Positions 1 to 5,182 of a stretch of 5,546 nt of DNA are shown here, in pieces. Location: the NCBI GenBank assembly GCA_009783495.1, contig WRDJ01000070.1:1-5546 (forward strand), written 5' to 3'. Numbering within the stretch: position 1 is the first letter of the stretch; each line of letters starts with the position of its first letter. The notes below the pieces were generated by a model that did not search any database, had not been told where the DNA came from, and saw nothing but the letters and a program-made list of their open reading frames with translations. The position numbers were made by a program, and so were the translations under genes. The DNA is from Clostridiales bacterium (GTDB taxonomy: Bacteria; Bacillota; Dehalobacteriia; UBA4068).

Positions 1-3
1 AAC

Positions 4-27
4 GCGTAAGCGGTCGGGCCGCTACGC
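4..27 (-). terminator. GC-rich hairpin downstream of the thioredoxin gene, possible terminator
   Basis: An inverted repeat pairs GCGTA+GCGG with CCGC+TACGC, giving nine base pairs with one bulged base around a five-base loop (TCGGG on the plus strand). It begins about 34 bases after the thioredoxin stop codon and would fold in the transcript leaving that gene. Only GTT follows the stem on the minus strand before the window ends, so the U-run that would make it a proper intrinsic terminator cannot be seen. It could instead be a dispersed palindromic repeat of the host genome. Confidence 0.35.
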
Positions 28-61
28 AACACAGCCAAGCGAAGTAAATGCTGCCGATAGA

Positions 62-379
62 CTAAATGAGTTCACCGAAAGTCTCGTCCATCTCGTCAAA
101 ATCAATATACCCGACATTCTCTTTAAGCGCCTTACCGTCCTTGAAGAGGATGAGTGTGGGCACTGCCATGACGTTGAATTTACGCGCCACGGCCATGTTT
201 TCCGCGATATTGATTTGGCCGATCAAGGCCCGGCCCGCGTATTTTTGCTCCGCTTCCTCCATCACCGGGTTCATCATGGTGCAGGGATGGCAGCCGGGCG
301 CCCAGAATTTGACAATGACAGGGCCTTTGGATTCCAGCACCTCGCCGGTGAAATTGTTCTTGTCGAATACTTTTGTCAT
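62..379 (-). CDS. Thioredoxin family protein with atypical G-C-H-P-C active site
   Basis: A single-domain 105-residue protein of standard thioredoxin length, cytosolic, with no signal peptide. It should exchange dithiols and disulfides with protein partners. The redox motif is W27-A-P-G-C30-H-P-C33 and the cis-proline is P74 in AVPT, both expected of the fold. Three positions differ from canonical WCGPC thioredoxin: the Trp before the first Cys is Gly, the dipeptide is His-Pro instead of Gly-Pro, and the buried Asp of the V-D-F-W strand is Lys24. Thioredoxins of amino-acid-fermenting anaerobes are known to carry GC-x-PC motifs, so the Gly fits such a host. A strong Shine-Dalgarno (AGGAGGA, 392-386) sits six bases before the ATG. 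The 59-base gap upstream is AT-rich and may hold a promoter, but I see no convincing -35/-10 pair. The fold is secure; the partner and physiological role are not known. Confidence 0.93.
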   Translation of the reverse strand: MTKVFDKNNFTGEVLESKGPVIVKFWAPGCHPCTMMNPVMEEAEQKYAGRALIGQINIAENMAVARKFNVMAVPTLILFKDGKALKENVGYIDFDEMDETFGELI

Positions 380-438
380 GTCGGTTCCTCCTGTTTTTTA
401 TTTTATTTTGATATATATTTTGCTAAATTATGAATTCT

Positions 439-1083
439 CTATCGCCCGGCGACCGGGTGGCGGATCACGGTTTTGAGTTTTTCGGGGGCGGTCTTGCGCG
501 GGTCGCTCAAATAAATCTCGTGGTGCCTTCTCTTTTCAGAAAGATCGCTCTCATATCCCGCCTCCGTGATGAAGGCCCGCAAAACTCCGATTGTCGCGGG
601 TTCGTCGTCATAGCTGCCGATATGCATGATCTGGGCACACAGCCCTTCGGTGAAAGAAACCCGCCGCGCCGGCGATAAATCAAGCGCGGGCTTCTTTTTG
701 GCCAGTACCTGCTTGGCTTCGGCAAAAACCTCCGGCGTCACGAACTGCGGCTGGCGGATCATGGAAGTCCAGCAAAATTTCTCCTTATCTGTGATGCTTA
801 TCCCGTCGAAGGCCTCCTCTTCCAGCCACCACAGGCCCTCAAGCGGCGGCACGACATATTCGAAATAGCCAGCGGGCGGCTTCCCGCCCATCTTGCTCAT
901 TTTTATGGCATAGGAAAGACCGTAGAGTATTTCCAGCGCGTTTTTATACTCCGCGCCTCTGTTCGGGTCCCCCCTGCCGTCAATCATGATGAAAAGCATT
1001 TCGGGAACGTCAATCAAGCCCGGTTTGGCTTTCGGGAGATAGAGATCCGCATATTCTTTTTTGAAATCAAAAACTCCGGCCAT
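439..1083 (-). CDS. GyrI-like small-molecule-binding domain protein
   Basis: A 214-residue soluble protein that I recognise as a stand-alone GyrI-like (SOUL/BacMR-type) domain protein of the COG4832 kind. Markers are the N-terminal stretch running from V-P-E-M-L (26-30) into I-D-G-R-G-D-P (34-40), the P-P-L-E-G-L-W-W segment at 79-86, G-L-C-A-Q-I-M-H (147-154), and the C-terminal H-H-E-I-Y-L-S-D-P-R (187-196), which is highly typical of this group. GyrI-like domains bind hydrophobic or cationic small molecules, and some stand-alone members hydrolyse electrophilic compounds. Which applies here cannot be read from the sequence, and I assign no catalytic residues. There is no DNA-binding domain, so it is not a MerR/AraC-type regulator. 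The start is the ATG at 1083, but its ribosome site is weak (GTGAGAG about four bases upstream, or GGGAG 14 bases upstream). It follows tcdA after 42 bases and is probably co-transcribed with it. Confidence 0.82.
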   Translation of the reverse strand: MAGVFDFKKEYADLYLPKAKPGLIDVPEMLFIMIDGRGDPNRGAEYKNALEILYGLSYAIKMSKMGGKPPAGYFEYVVPPLEGLWWLEEEAFDGISITDKEKFCWTSMIRQPQFVTPEVFAEAKQVLAKKKPALDLSPARRVSFTEGLCAQIMHIGSYDDEPATIGVLRAFITEAGYESDLSEKRRHHEIYLSDPRKTAPEKLKTVIRHPVAGR

Positions 1084-1125
1084 GATGCTCTCACTTTCTC
1101 CCGGTATAATTTTCCCGGAATCGCT

Positions 1126-1833
1126 TTATTTTATCTGCAACAGGGCGCGCAGCGCCGCCGAAGCCAAGAGCAACCCGGCTGCGGCCGGTACGAAAACCAT
1201 GCTGGCGGTGACACGCTTTCCGTCTTCCTCCGCTTGCGCCGCGGCGCGGGGCGGTTCGCCGCTCCACACCACCGGCACGCCTTCCGTGATGCCCTCGGCG
1301 CGCAACTTTTGCCGCACGCTTCTGGCCAGCGGGCAGCCTTGCGTTTGCGAAATGTCGGAGAGAAGCAGGCGTTCGGGGAAAAGCCTGTTCCCCGTACCCA
1401 TGCTTGAAACGAAAGGGATGCCGCGCCCGCGGCAAAACTTGATTATGGCGATTTTGCCCGGCACGAAATCTATGGCGTCGGCCACGAAATCCATTCCCTC
1501 CAGCAGGCCGAAAACCGTCTCCCCGCCGATGAAGGCTTTCACCGCTTCGGCACGGCATTCGGGGTTGATGTCTTTGACGCGCGCGGCCACTACCTCGGCC
1601 TTGCTTTGGCCGATGGTGCTGTGTAGGGCTGGGAGCTGGCGGTTGAGGTTGCCGGGAGTGAAAACGTCGTGGTCTATCAGCCTTAGCGCGCCCACGCCGC
1701 TGCGCACCAAAGCCTCCGCCGCATAGGAGCCGACGCCGCCCAGGCCGCAAACGGCGATTTTGGCGGCAGCCAGCTTGTCCAGCGCTTCCCGGCCTATCAG
1801 CAGTTCGCTGCGGTAAAAAATTCCCTCTCGCAT
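1126..1833 (-). CDS. tcdA: tRNA threonylcarbamoyladenosine dehydratase (ThiF/E1-like superfamily)
   Basis: A 235-residue E1-like ATP-dependent enzyme. TcdA (YgdL/CsdL) activates the carboxyl group of t6A37 in ANN-decoding tRNAs and cyclises it to ct6A, which improves decoding. The sequence opens with an R-x-x-L-L-I-G stretch, followed by the nucleotide-binding loop G30-L-G-G-V-G-S36. Next come the acidic L-I-D54-H-D strand end, N-L-N-R-Q (62-66), which supplies the conserved Arg of the adenylation site, and D119-A-I-D122. G-C-P-L-A-R (167-172) is typical of the TcdA branch rather than of ThiF or MoeB, and no Cys-x-x-Cys zinc pairs of ThiF/MoeB are evident. It is slightly shorter than the E. 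coli protein (268 residues) and ends in a small hydrophobic helix (about 212-233). The ATG at 1833 is preceded by AGAAGGA with seven bases spacing. It lies 28 bases after the AT-rich unknown gene. The ThiF superfamily is certain, the TcdA assignment very likely. Confidence 0.92.
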   Translation of the reverse strand: MREGIFYRSELLIGREALDKLAAAKIAVCGLGGVGSYAAEALVRSGVGALRLIDHDVFTPGNLNRQLPALHSTIGQSKAEVVAARVKDINPECRAEAVKAFIGGETVFGLLEGMDFVADAIDFVPGKIAIIKFCRGRGIPFVSSMGTGNRLFPERLLLSDISQTQGCPLARSVRQKLRAEGITEGVPVVWSGEPPRAAAQAEEDGKRVTASMVFVPAAAGLLLASAALRALLQIK

Positions 1834-1861
1834 GGGAAAATCCTTCTTTCAAGAGTTTGGA

Positions 1862-2332
1862 TTAATTGAAGCGGGGTCGCGGCATTTCAGGCCAAATGAT
1901 TTTTTCGTCCTTATCAAATAAAGGACTAACTTCAACACTCTTTAATCTGTCAAATTCAAATATGAATCTACTCCATATTTCCTCGCAAAACACCGCGTCA
2001 AAATAGTCGTATTTCTCTTCTGCTATCTCAAAATATCCGTTCAGTTTTAACAAATCTAAAATTTCGTCTTTGACCTTGTTCATAATCTTCTGACCGAACA
2101 TAAGGGCTTCCGGGTTGAATACCTCAATTGAGTACATTCTAAAATTTTCATCCTCGTCAAATTTGGTTGCAATTAGTGAATCGTTGTAAAAATACACAAT
2201 CCGTCCACCTTCTTCTTCATCTTCAATTTCAAATTCTGATACTTTATTAGGTTTGCCCATGATAGTGATTACTTCTTTCTGGGACATCCCAAAAACGAGA
2301 TTTTCAAAGCCAATCCCTATCTTGATTTCCAT
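1862..2332 (-). CDS. Hypothetical protein, AT-rich gene inserted between rluD and tcdA
   Basis: I do not recognise this 156-residue protein with certainty. It is acidic and soluble, with no signal peptide, membrane segment or cysteine cluster (one Cys, C116). Near the N-terminus it carries G15-M-S-Q-K-E-V followed by M-G-K-P28, a pattern seen in many small alpha/beta proteins that start with a 'GMs..eV...lG.P' helix-turn, including SmpA/OmlA-like domains and a number of small uncharacterised or immunity-type proteins. An acidic stretch follows (33-41). Two aromatic-rich blocks in the second half (Y108-F122 and R122-V134) look like beta strands. The gene is about 34% G+C by my hand count of 1921-2280, against about 65% in the adjacent part of rluD, so it was probably acquired recently. 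It is nevertheless wired into the operon: AGAAGGGG (2348-2341) overlaps the rluD stop codon and sits eight bases before the ATG. It is a real gene with high likelihood; its function is unknown. Confidence 0.8.
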   Translation of the reverse strand: MEIKIGIGFENLVFGMSQKEVITIMGKPNKVSEFEIEDEEEGGRIVYFYNDSLIATKFDEDENFRMYSIEVFNPEALMFGQKIMNKVKDEILDLLKLNGYFEIAEEKYDYFDAVFCEEIWSRFIFEFDRLKSVEVSPLFDKDEKIIWPEMPRPRFN

Positions 2333-2346
2333 TGTCTTAGCCCCTT

Positions 2347-3273
2347 CTAATCTTTATTTTTATCCCGTTCAAGCCCCTCCAGAACCTCCCGCAAATCCCG
2401 CGGCAAGGGGCTGGCGAATTCCAGCCAGTCGCCGCTGGCCGGGTGTTTGAAGCCCAAAACGGCGGCGTGCAGAAATTGCCGGGAGAGCGGCAGGGCGCAT
2501 TTTTTCGGGCCGTAAAGCGGGTCGCCCGCCACGGGATGGCCGAGATAGCTCATATGCACACGAATTTGGTGGGTGCGGCCGGTTTCCAGCTTCAGTTCAA
2601 CCAAAGTATAAGCGCCGAAGCGCCGCATGACATGATAATGGGTGACGGCGCGGCGGCCGCGCTCCGGCTCTACGGCCATTTTCAGGCGGTTTTTGGATGA
2701 GCGCGCCAGCGGCGCGTCCACCGTGCCCCGGCTTTCCCGCAGGCTGCCGCAGAGCAGCGCCTGATAGACCCTTTTGATATTATGCCCCTTCCATTGTTCG
2801 GTCAGCCCAAGATGGGCGCGGTCGTTTTTGGCCGCCACCAGCACGCCGGAGGTGTCTTTATCCAGCCGGTGCACGATGCCGGGGCGCAACACGCCGTTGA
2901 TGCCGGAAAGGTCGCGGCAATGGTGCAGCAGGGCGTTGACCAAGGTATCGTCCTTGTGGCCGGCTGCCGGATGCACCACCATGCCGCTCGGCTTGTCTAT
3001 CACGATGAGGTCGCGATCTTCATAGAGGATGGGCAAAGCGATTTCCCGCGCCTGCACCTGCGCTTCTTCCGCCGGGGGCAGGGCGATGATGATCTCTTCC
3101 CCGCCGGAAAGAAGAAAGCTGCTCTTGACCGGCGTGCCCTCCACCGTCACTTCCCCGGCTTTAATCAAAGCCTGGATGCGCGAACGGGAAAGCCGCGGCA
3201 ACGCCGCGGCCAGATATTGATCCACCCTTCCGGCGCGCGGCGGAGCGATCAAAAGGCGCGTTTCCCCGTTCAT
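2347..3273 (-). CDS. rluD: RluA/RluD-family 23S rRNA pseudouridine synthase
   Basis: A 308-residue cytosolic enzyme that isomerises uridine to pseudouridine in RNA. Residues of about 16-63 form an S4 RNA-binding domain (R-V-D-Q-Y-L ... S-R-S-R-I-Q ... I-K-A-G-E-V-T-V). The catalytic domain follows, with D-K-P-S-G-M-V-V-H-P at 93-102, the family signature H135-R-L-D-K-D-T-S-G143 in which D138 is the nucleophilic aspartate, and T-G-R-T-H-Q-I-R-V-H at 231-240. Length and layout match RluD, which modifies helix 69 of 23S rRNA. In Bacillota the neighbour of lspA is usually annotated this way (B. subtilis ylyB), but exact target uridines cannot be read from sequence and other RluA-type specificities remain possible. 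The ATG overlaps the lspA stop codon as ATGA (3273-3270), which implies translational coupling, and AAGGGGAAGG lies just upstream inside lspA. Confidence 0.95.
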   Translation of the reverse strand: MNGETRLLIAPPRAGRVDQYLAAALPRLSRSRIQALIKAGEVTVEGTPVKSSFLLSGGEEIIIALPPAEEAQVQAREIALPILYEDRDLIVIDKPSGMVVHPAAGHKDDTLVNALLHHCRDLSGINGVLRPGIVHRLDKDTSGVLVAAKNDRAHLGLTEQWKGHNIKRVYQALLCGSLRESRGTVDAPLARSSKNRLKMAVEPERGRRAVTHYHVMRRFGAYTLVELKLETGRTHQIRVHMSYLGHPVAGDPLYGPKKCALPLSRQFLHAAVLGFKHPASGDWLEFASPLPRDLREVLEGLERDKNKD

Positions 3274-3725
3274 AGGGCGCCTTCCCCTTTATGCGGCCAG
3301 AGCACCTGCCAGGCGATGACGGCAATGGAGCAGACGATCAGGCAATCCGCTATGTTAAAGATGGGAAAGGCGGGGAAAAAATGCAGCTTGATGAAATCAA
3401 TCACGGCGTTTACACGTATGCGGTCAACGAGGTTGCCCAAAGCGCCGGCGGCCAGCACGGAAAAAGCGCAGCGCAGCAGCTTCTGCTCCTTGGGAAGCCT
3501 GAAAATGATATAGAAAATGGCCAGGAGGGAGATGGCGGAAAAAATGATCAAAAAGACGGTTTTCCCCTGCAAAATGCTGAAGGAGGCCCCGCTGTTTTTT
3601 ACATAGAAAAAATCAATCAGCCAGGGGATGACCGTCACGGTTTCCTGATATGGCAGGGTTTTGGCGACGATGAGCTTGCTGGCCTGATCCAAAATCAGGC
3701 CGGAAAAGAACAATATCCAGTGCAT
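3270..3725 (-). CDS. lspA: Lipoprotein signal peptidase II
   Basis: A 151-residue inner-membrane aspartyl protease that removes the signal peptide of prolipoproteins after diacylglyceryl modification of the lipobox cysteine. Four hydrophobic segments are visible (about 3-22, 55-75, 84-98 and 125-143). Signature residues are D13 in D-Q-A-S-K, N44-S-G-A-S-F49, and the two catalytic aspartates D101 (G-N-L-V-D-R) and D127 (F-N-I-A-D), corresponding to D102 and D129 of the B. subtilis enzyme. I start it at the ATG at 3725 and not at the in-frame TTG at 3731, because the ribosome site GAGAGGG ends directly against that TTG but is six bases from the ATG. The ribosome site overlaps the argR stop codon, and the 3' end overlaps rluD by four bases, so argR, lspA and rluD look co-translated. 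An lspA-rluD pair is common in Bacillota. Confidence 0.96.
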   Translation of the reverse strand: MHWILFFSGLILDQASKLIVAKTLPYQETVTVIPWLIDFFYVKNSGASFSILQGKTVFLIIFSAISLLAIFYIIFRLPKEQKLLRCAFSVLAAGALGNLVDRIRVNAVIDFIKLHFFPAFPIFNIADCLIVCSIAVIAWQVLWPHKGEGAL

Positions 3726-3731
3726 AAGCAA

Positions 3732-3738
3732 CCCTCTC
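3732..3738 (-). promoter_or_regulatory. lspA ribosome binding site that fixes its start
   Basis: The minus strand reads GAGAGGG at 3738-3732, overlapping the argR stop codon (3739-3737). It is six bases from the ATG at 3725 but has no spacing to the upstream in-frame TTG at 3731. That favours the ATG and suggests termination-reinitiation coupling with argR. Confidence 0.7.
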
Positions 3739-4189
3739 AGGCGAGATTTTTCAGTTTGTCTGCCACGGACGGGGCTTCGTTTTTGCTTCTTACAGCCACA
3801 AAAACCGTGTCGTCCCCGGCCACCGTGCCGATGATTTCCTTCCAGTTCAGTCCGTCAATGGCGGAAGCTACGCCTTGTGCCATGCCGGGATAGGTGCGCA
3901 CCACCACCAGGTTTTCGCTGATATCCATCTTGGTCACATTGTCGTTGAGCATCTTTTTGGCGCGCTCCAAGCTGCCGCCGGCCATGATGCCCGCAGGAAA
4001 GCTGTAACGGAAGGTGTTTTCGTCGAAAGCCACTTTGACCAGGCCCAGTTCCTTGGTATCGCGTGAGACAGTGGCCTGAGTGACGTTGAAATCATGTTTG
4101 CGCAATTCGTCGGTCAGCTGTAATTGCGTTTCTATGTTCTTGCTTTCGATGATTTCCCTGATGATTTTATGCCTTTTGCTCTTGATCAT
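3737..4189 (-). CDS. argR: Arginine repressor ArgR/AhrC
   Basis: A 150-residue protein of full family length. ArgR forms hexamers that bind ARG boxes when L-arginine is present, repressing arginine biosynthesis and often activating catabolism. Residues 1-70 form the winged helix: an N-terminal R-H-K-I-I-R-E-I-I helix, then T-Q-L-Q-L-T-D-E-L, and the recognition helix with T-Q-A-T-V-S-R-D at 37-44. Residues from about 80 form the oligomerisation and arginine-binding domain, with P-G-M-A-Q-G-V-A-S-A-I-D at 101-112 and G-T-V-A-G-D-D-T at 121-128, whose D126-D127 pair contacts arginine. The ATG at 4189 is preceded by AAAGGGGAA with GGGG eight bases away. It lies 29 bases after nadK with no visible promoter or terminator between them, so it probably depends on the promoter upstream of nadK. 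A candidate ARG box there would permit autoregulation. Confidence 0.97.
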   Translation of the reverse strand: MIKSKRHKIIREIIESKNIETQLQLTDELRKHDFNVTQATVSRDTKELGLVKVAFDENTFRYSFPAGIMAGGSLERAKKMLNDNVTKMDISENLVVVRTYPGMAQGVASAIDGLNWKEIIGTVAGDDTVFVAVRSKNEAPSVADKLKNLA

Positions 4190-4218
4190 GGAAGGTTCCC
4201 CTTTCTTGCTTTGAAGTT

Positions 4219-5079
4219 TTATTGTGGTAAATTTTGTTCCCAGGCCGTCTTTAACTTATTGTGCAGCGTAGCGAAGAATTTCACTTCCCGCAAGCGCACT
4301 AAGAGGGCCTTTGTTTGCGCCGCGCCGATGAGAAGGCGGTCGTCCTTTTCCAGGGGATAACGGTATTGTCCGTCGGCGGTCAGGCGGCAGGCCTCGCCCG
4401 CGCTGCGGCAAACGATCTCCAGCCCGTTTGCTGAATCCAGAATGATGGAGCGGTTAAAGAGGTTATGCGGGCAGATGGGCGTGACGATCATGATGTTAAG
4501 TTGCGGCGTGACGATGGGGCCGCCGGCGGAAAAGGAATAGGCCGTGGAGCCGGTGGGAGTGGATACGATCAGGCCGTCGCCGCGATAGGAATAAACAAGC
4601 TCGCCCCCGGCCGAAAGCTGCAGGACAAGGGAACGGGAAAGATCCCCGTTATTAACGACCAGATCGTTGAGCACGCAGACCTTGGCGGTTTCCTCGCCTT
4701 TTCTCACGACGCGGCCTTCGATCATGCCGCGCTCTTCGATGAAATATTCACCGGTCAGCAGCTTTTCCAGCGCCCAAAAAACTTGATCCTTCTCGACTTC
4801 GGCCAGAAAGCCAAGCTTACCCATGTTGATCGAAAGCATGGGGACATACTGCGGGCTGAGATGGCGGCAGGCGGCCAAAAGCGTGCCGTCGCCCCCCAAA
4901 ACGAGGGCGGCGTCCGTGCCACGGAAATCCCGGCCTTCGCAATCCTCAAGGGAATAACCCGGCTTGTCCGGCGGCGCGTCGAGAAGAACCGGCTTATCGC
5001 GCAAAAAGGAGCGGATGGCGGCGGCGCGGGCGGCGGTTTCCTCGTTTTTGTAATTCAAGATCAGAGAGAGTTTCAGCAA
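4219..5079 (-). CDS. nadK: NAD kinase (TTG start)
   Basis: A 286-residue cytosolic enzyme phosphorylating NAD to NADP. The N-terminal Rossmann-like lobe carries the family G62-G-D-G-T66 motif after an A-A-L-V-L strand, then I-N-M-G-K-L-G-F-L-A-E (84-94). L-N-D (137-139) and V-N-N-G-D-L (142-147) begin the C-terminal lobe. Its core is Y-R-G-D-G-L-I-V-S-T-P-T-G-S-T-A-Y-S (165-182), followed by A-G-G-P-I-V. All key motifs are present and the length is normal. The reading frame stays open upstream to 5211, inside tlyA, but the extra 44 residues are low-complexity hydrophobic sequence from AT-rich intergenic DNA. I choose the TTG at 5079 because AAAGAGG (5093-5087) lies seven bases before it and the protein then begins M-L-K-L-S-L-I-L-N as expected. 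The tlyA-nadK-argR order is typical of Bacillota. Confidence 0.95.
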   Translation of the reverse strand: MLKLSLILNYKNEETAARAAAIRSFLRDKPVLLDAPPDKPGYSLEDCEGRDFRGTDAALVLGGDGTLLAACRHLSPQYVPMLSINMGKLGFLAEVEKDQVFWALEKLLTGEYFIEERGMIEGRVVRKGEETAKVCVLNDLVVNNGDLSRSLVLQLSAGGELVYSYRGDGLIVSTPTGSTAYSFSAGGPIVTPQLNIMIVTPICPHNLFNRSIILDSANGLEIVCRSAGEACRLTADGQYRYPLEKDDRLLIGAAQTKALLVRLREVKFFATLHNKLKTAWEQNLPQ

Positions 5080-5086
5080 GTTAATA

Positions 5087-5093
5087 CCTCTTT
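5087..5093 (-). promoter_or_regulatory. nadK ribosome binding site supporting a TTG start
   Basis: The minus strand reads AAAGAGG followed by T at 5093-5087, seven bases before TTG (5079-5077). No ATG lies at a suitable distance in the nadK frame, so this site decides the start. Confidence 0.75.
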
Positions 5094-5109
5094 GCCGGAT
5101 GATGCTTTT

Positions 5110-5122
5110 ATTATACATTATA
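5110..5122 (-). promoter_or_regulatory. Tandem TATAAT -10 boxes, promoter for nadK-argR and downstream genes
   Basis: The minus strand contains two perfect TATAAT hexamers, at 5122-5117 and 5115-5110, separated by one base. A start site seven or so bases further on would leave a leader of about 25-30 bases before the nadK TTG, with the ribosome site inside it. No good TTGACA-like -35 sits 16-18 bases upstream of either box; the upstream DNA is a long A/T tract that could act as an UP element. In DNA this AT-rich, a TATAAT match is easier to find by chance, which lowers confidence. Confidence 0.55.
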
Positions 5123-5164
5123 AAAAAGAAAAAAGCTATATATTTTACGATATTTATAACAAAT

Positions 5165-5182
5165 AAAGAAAATTTATTCATG
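5165..5182 (-). promoter_or_regulatory. Candidate ArgR operator (ARG box)
   Basis: Read on the minus strand, 5182-5165 begins CATGAATAAA and matches the 18-base Bacillus-type ARG box consensus, as I recall it, at 14 positions (the mismatches are A to T). Against the palindromic TGAAT-N4-ATTCA core it matches 8 of 10 conserved positions. It lies upstream of the nadK -10 boxes, two genes before argR. The first nine bases are also the last two codons and stop of tlyA (CAT GAA TAA), so part of the match is coding sequence. I see no convincing second box beside it (best neighbour about 8 of 18). Confidence 0.35.

Noticed and set aside
444..460. Short GC-rich hairpin at the end of the GyrI-like gene as a terminator
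   Set aside because: On the minus strand it is a five-base-pair core inside the last codons followed by ATAGAGAATTC, with no U-run, so it is probably coding sequence only.
1099..1118. Direct repeat CCGGGA...CCGGGA between tcdA and the GyrI-like gene
   Set aside because: Two six-base copies eight bases apart are expected by chance and match no operator I know; there is no supporting promoter pair.
1061..1852. Plus-strand 221-codon frame (1061-1726) and alternative minus-strand 253-codon frame (1091-1852) over tcdA
   Set aside because: Both translate to low-complexity Arg/Ala/Gly/Pro- or Ser-rich sequence, while the tcdA frame carries the intact E1-like motifs and has a good ribosome site.
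1862..2332. AT-rich gene as an insertion sequence or toxin-antitoxin module
   Set aside because: No transposase, terminal inverted repeats, target duplications or second partner gene are visible; only one intact frame fits between rluD and tcdA.
2782..3513. Plus-strand open frame of 243 codons spanning rluD and lspA
   Set aside because: It lies opposite two confidently identified genes in GC-rich DNA, where long antisense frames arise by chance; its product shows no known family features.
4465..5166. Plus-strand open frame of 233 codons opposite nadK
   Set aside because: It is the antisense shadow of a clear NAD kinase; the translation has no recognisable motif and it runs through the AT-rich promoter region.
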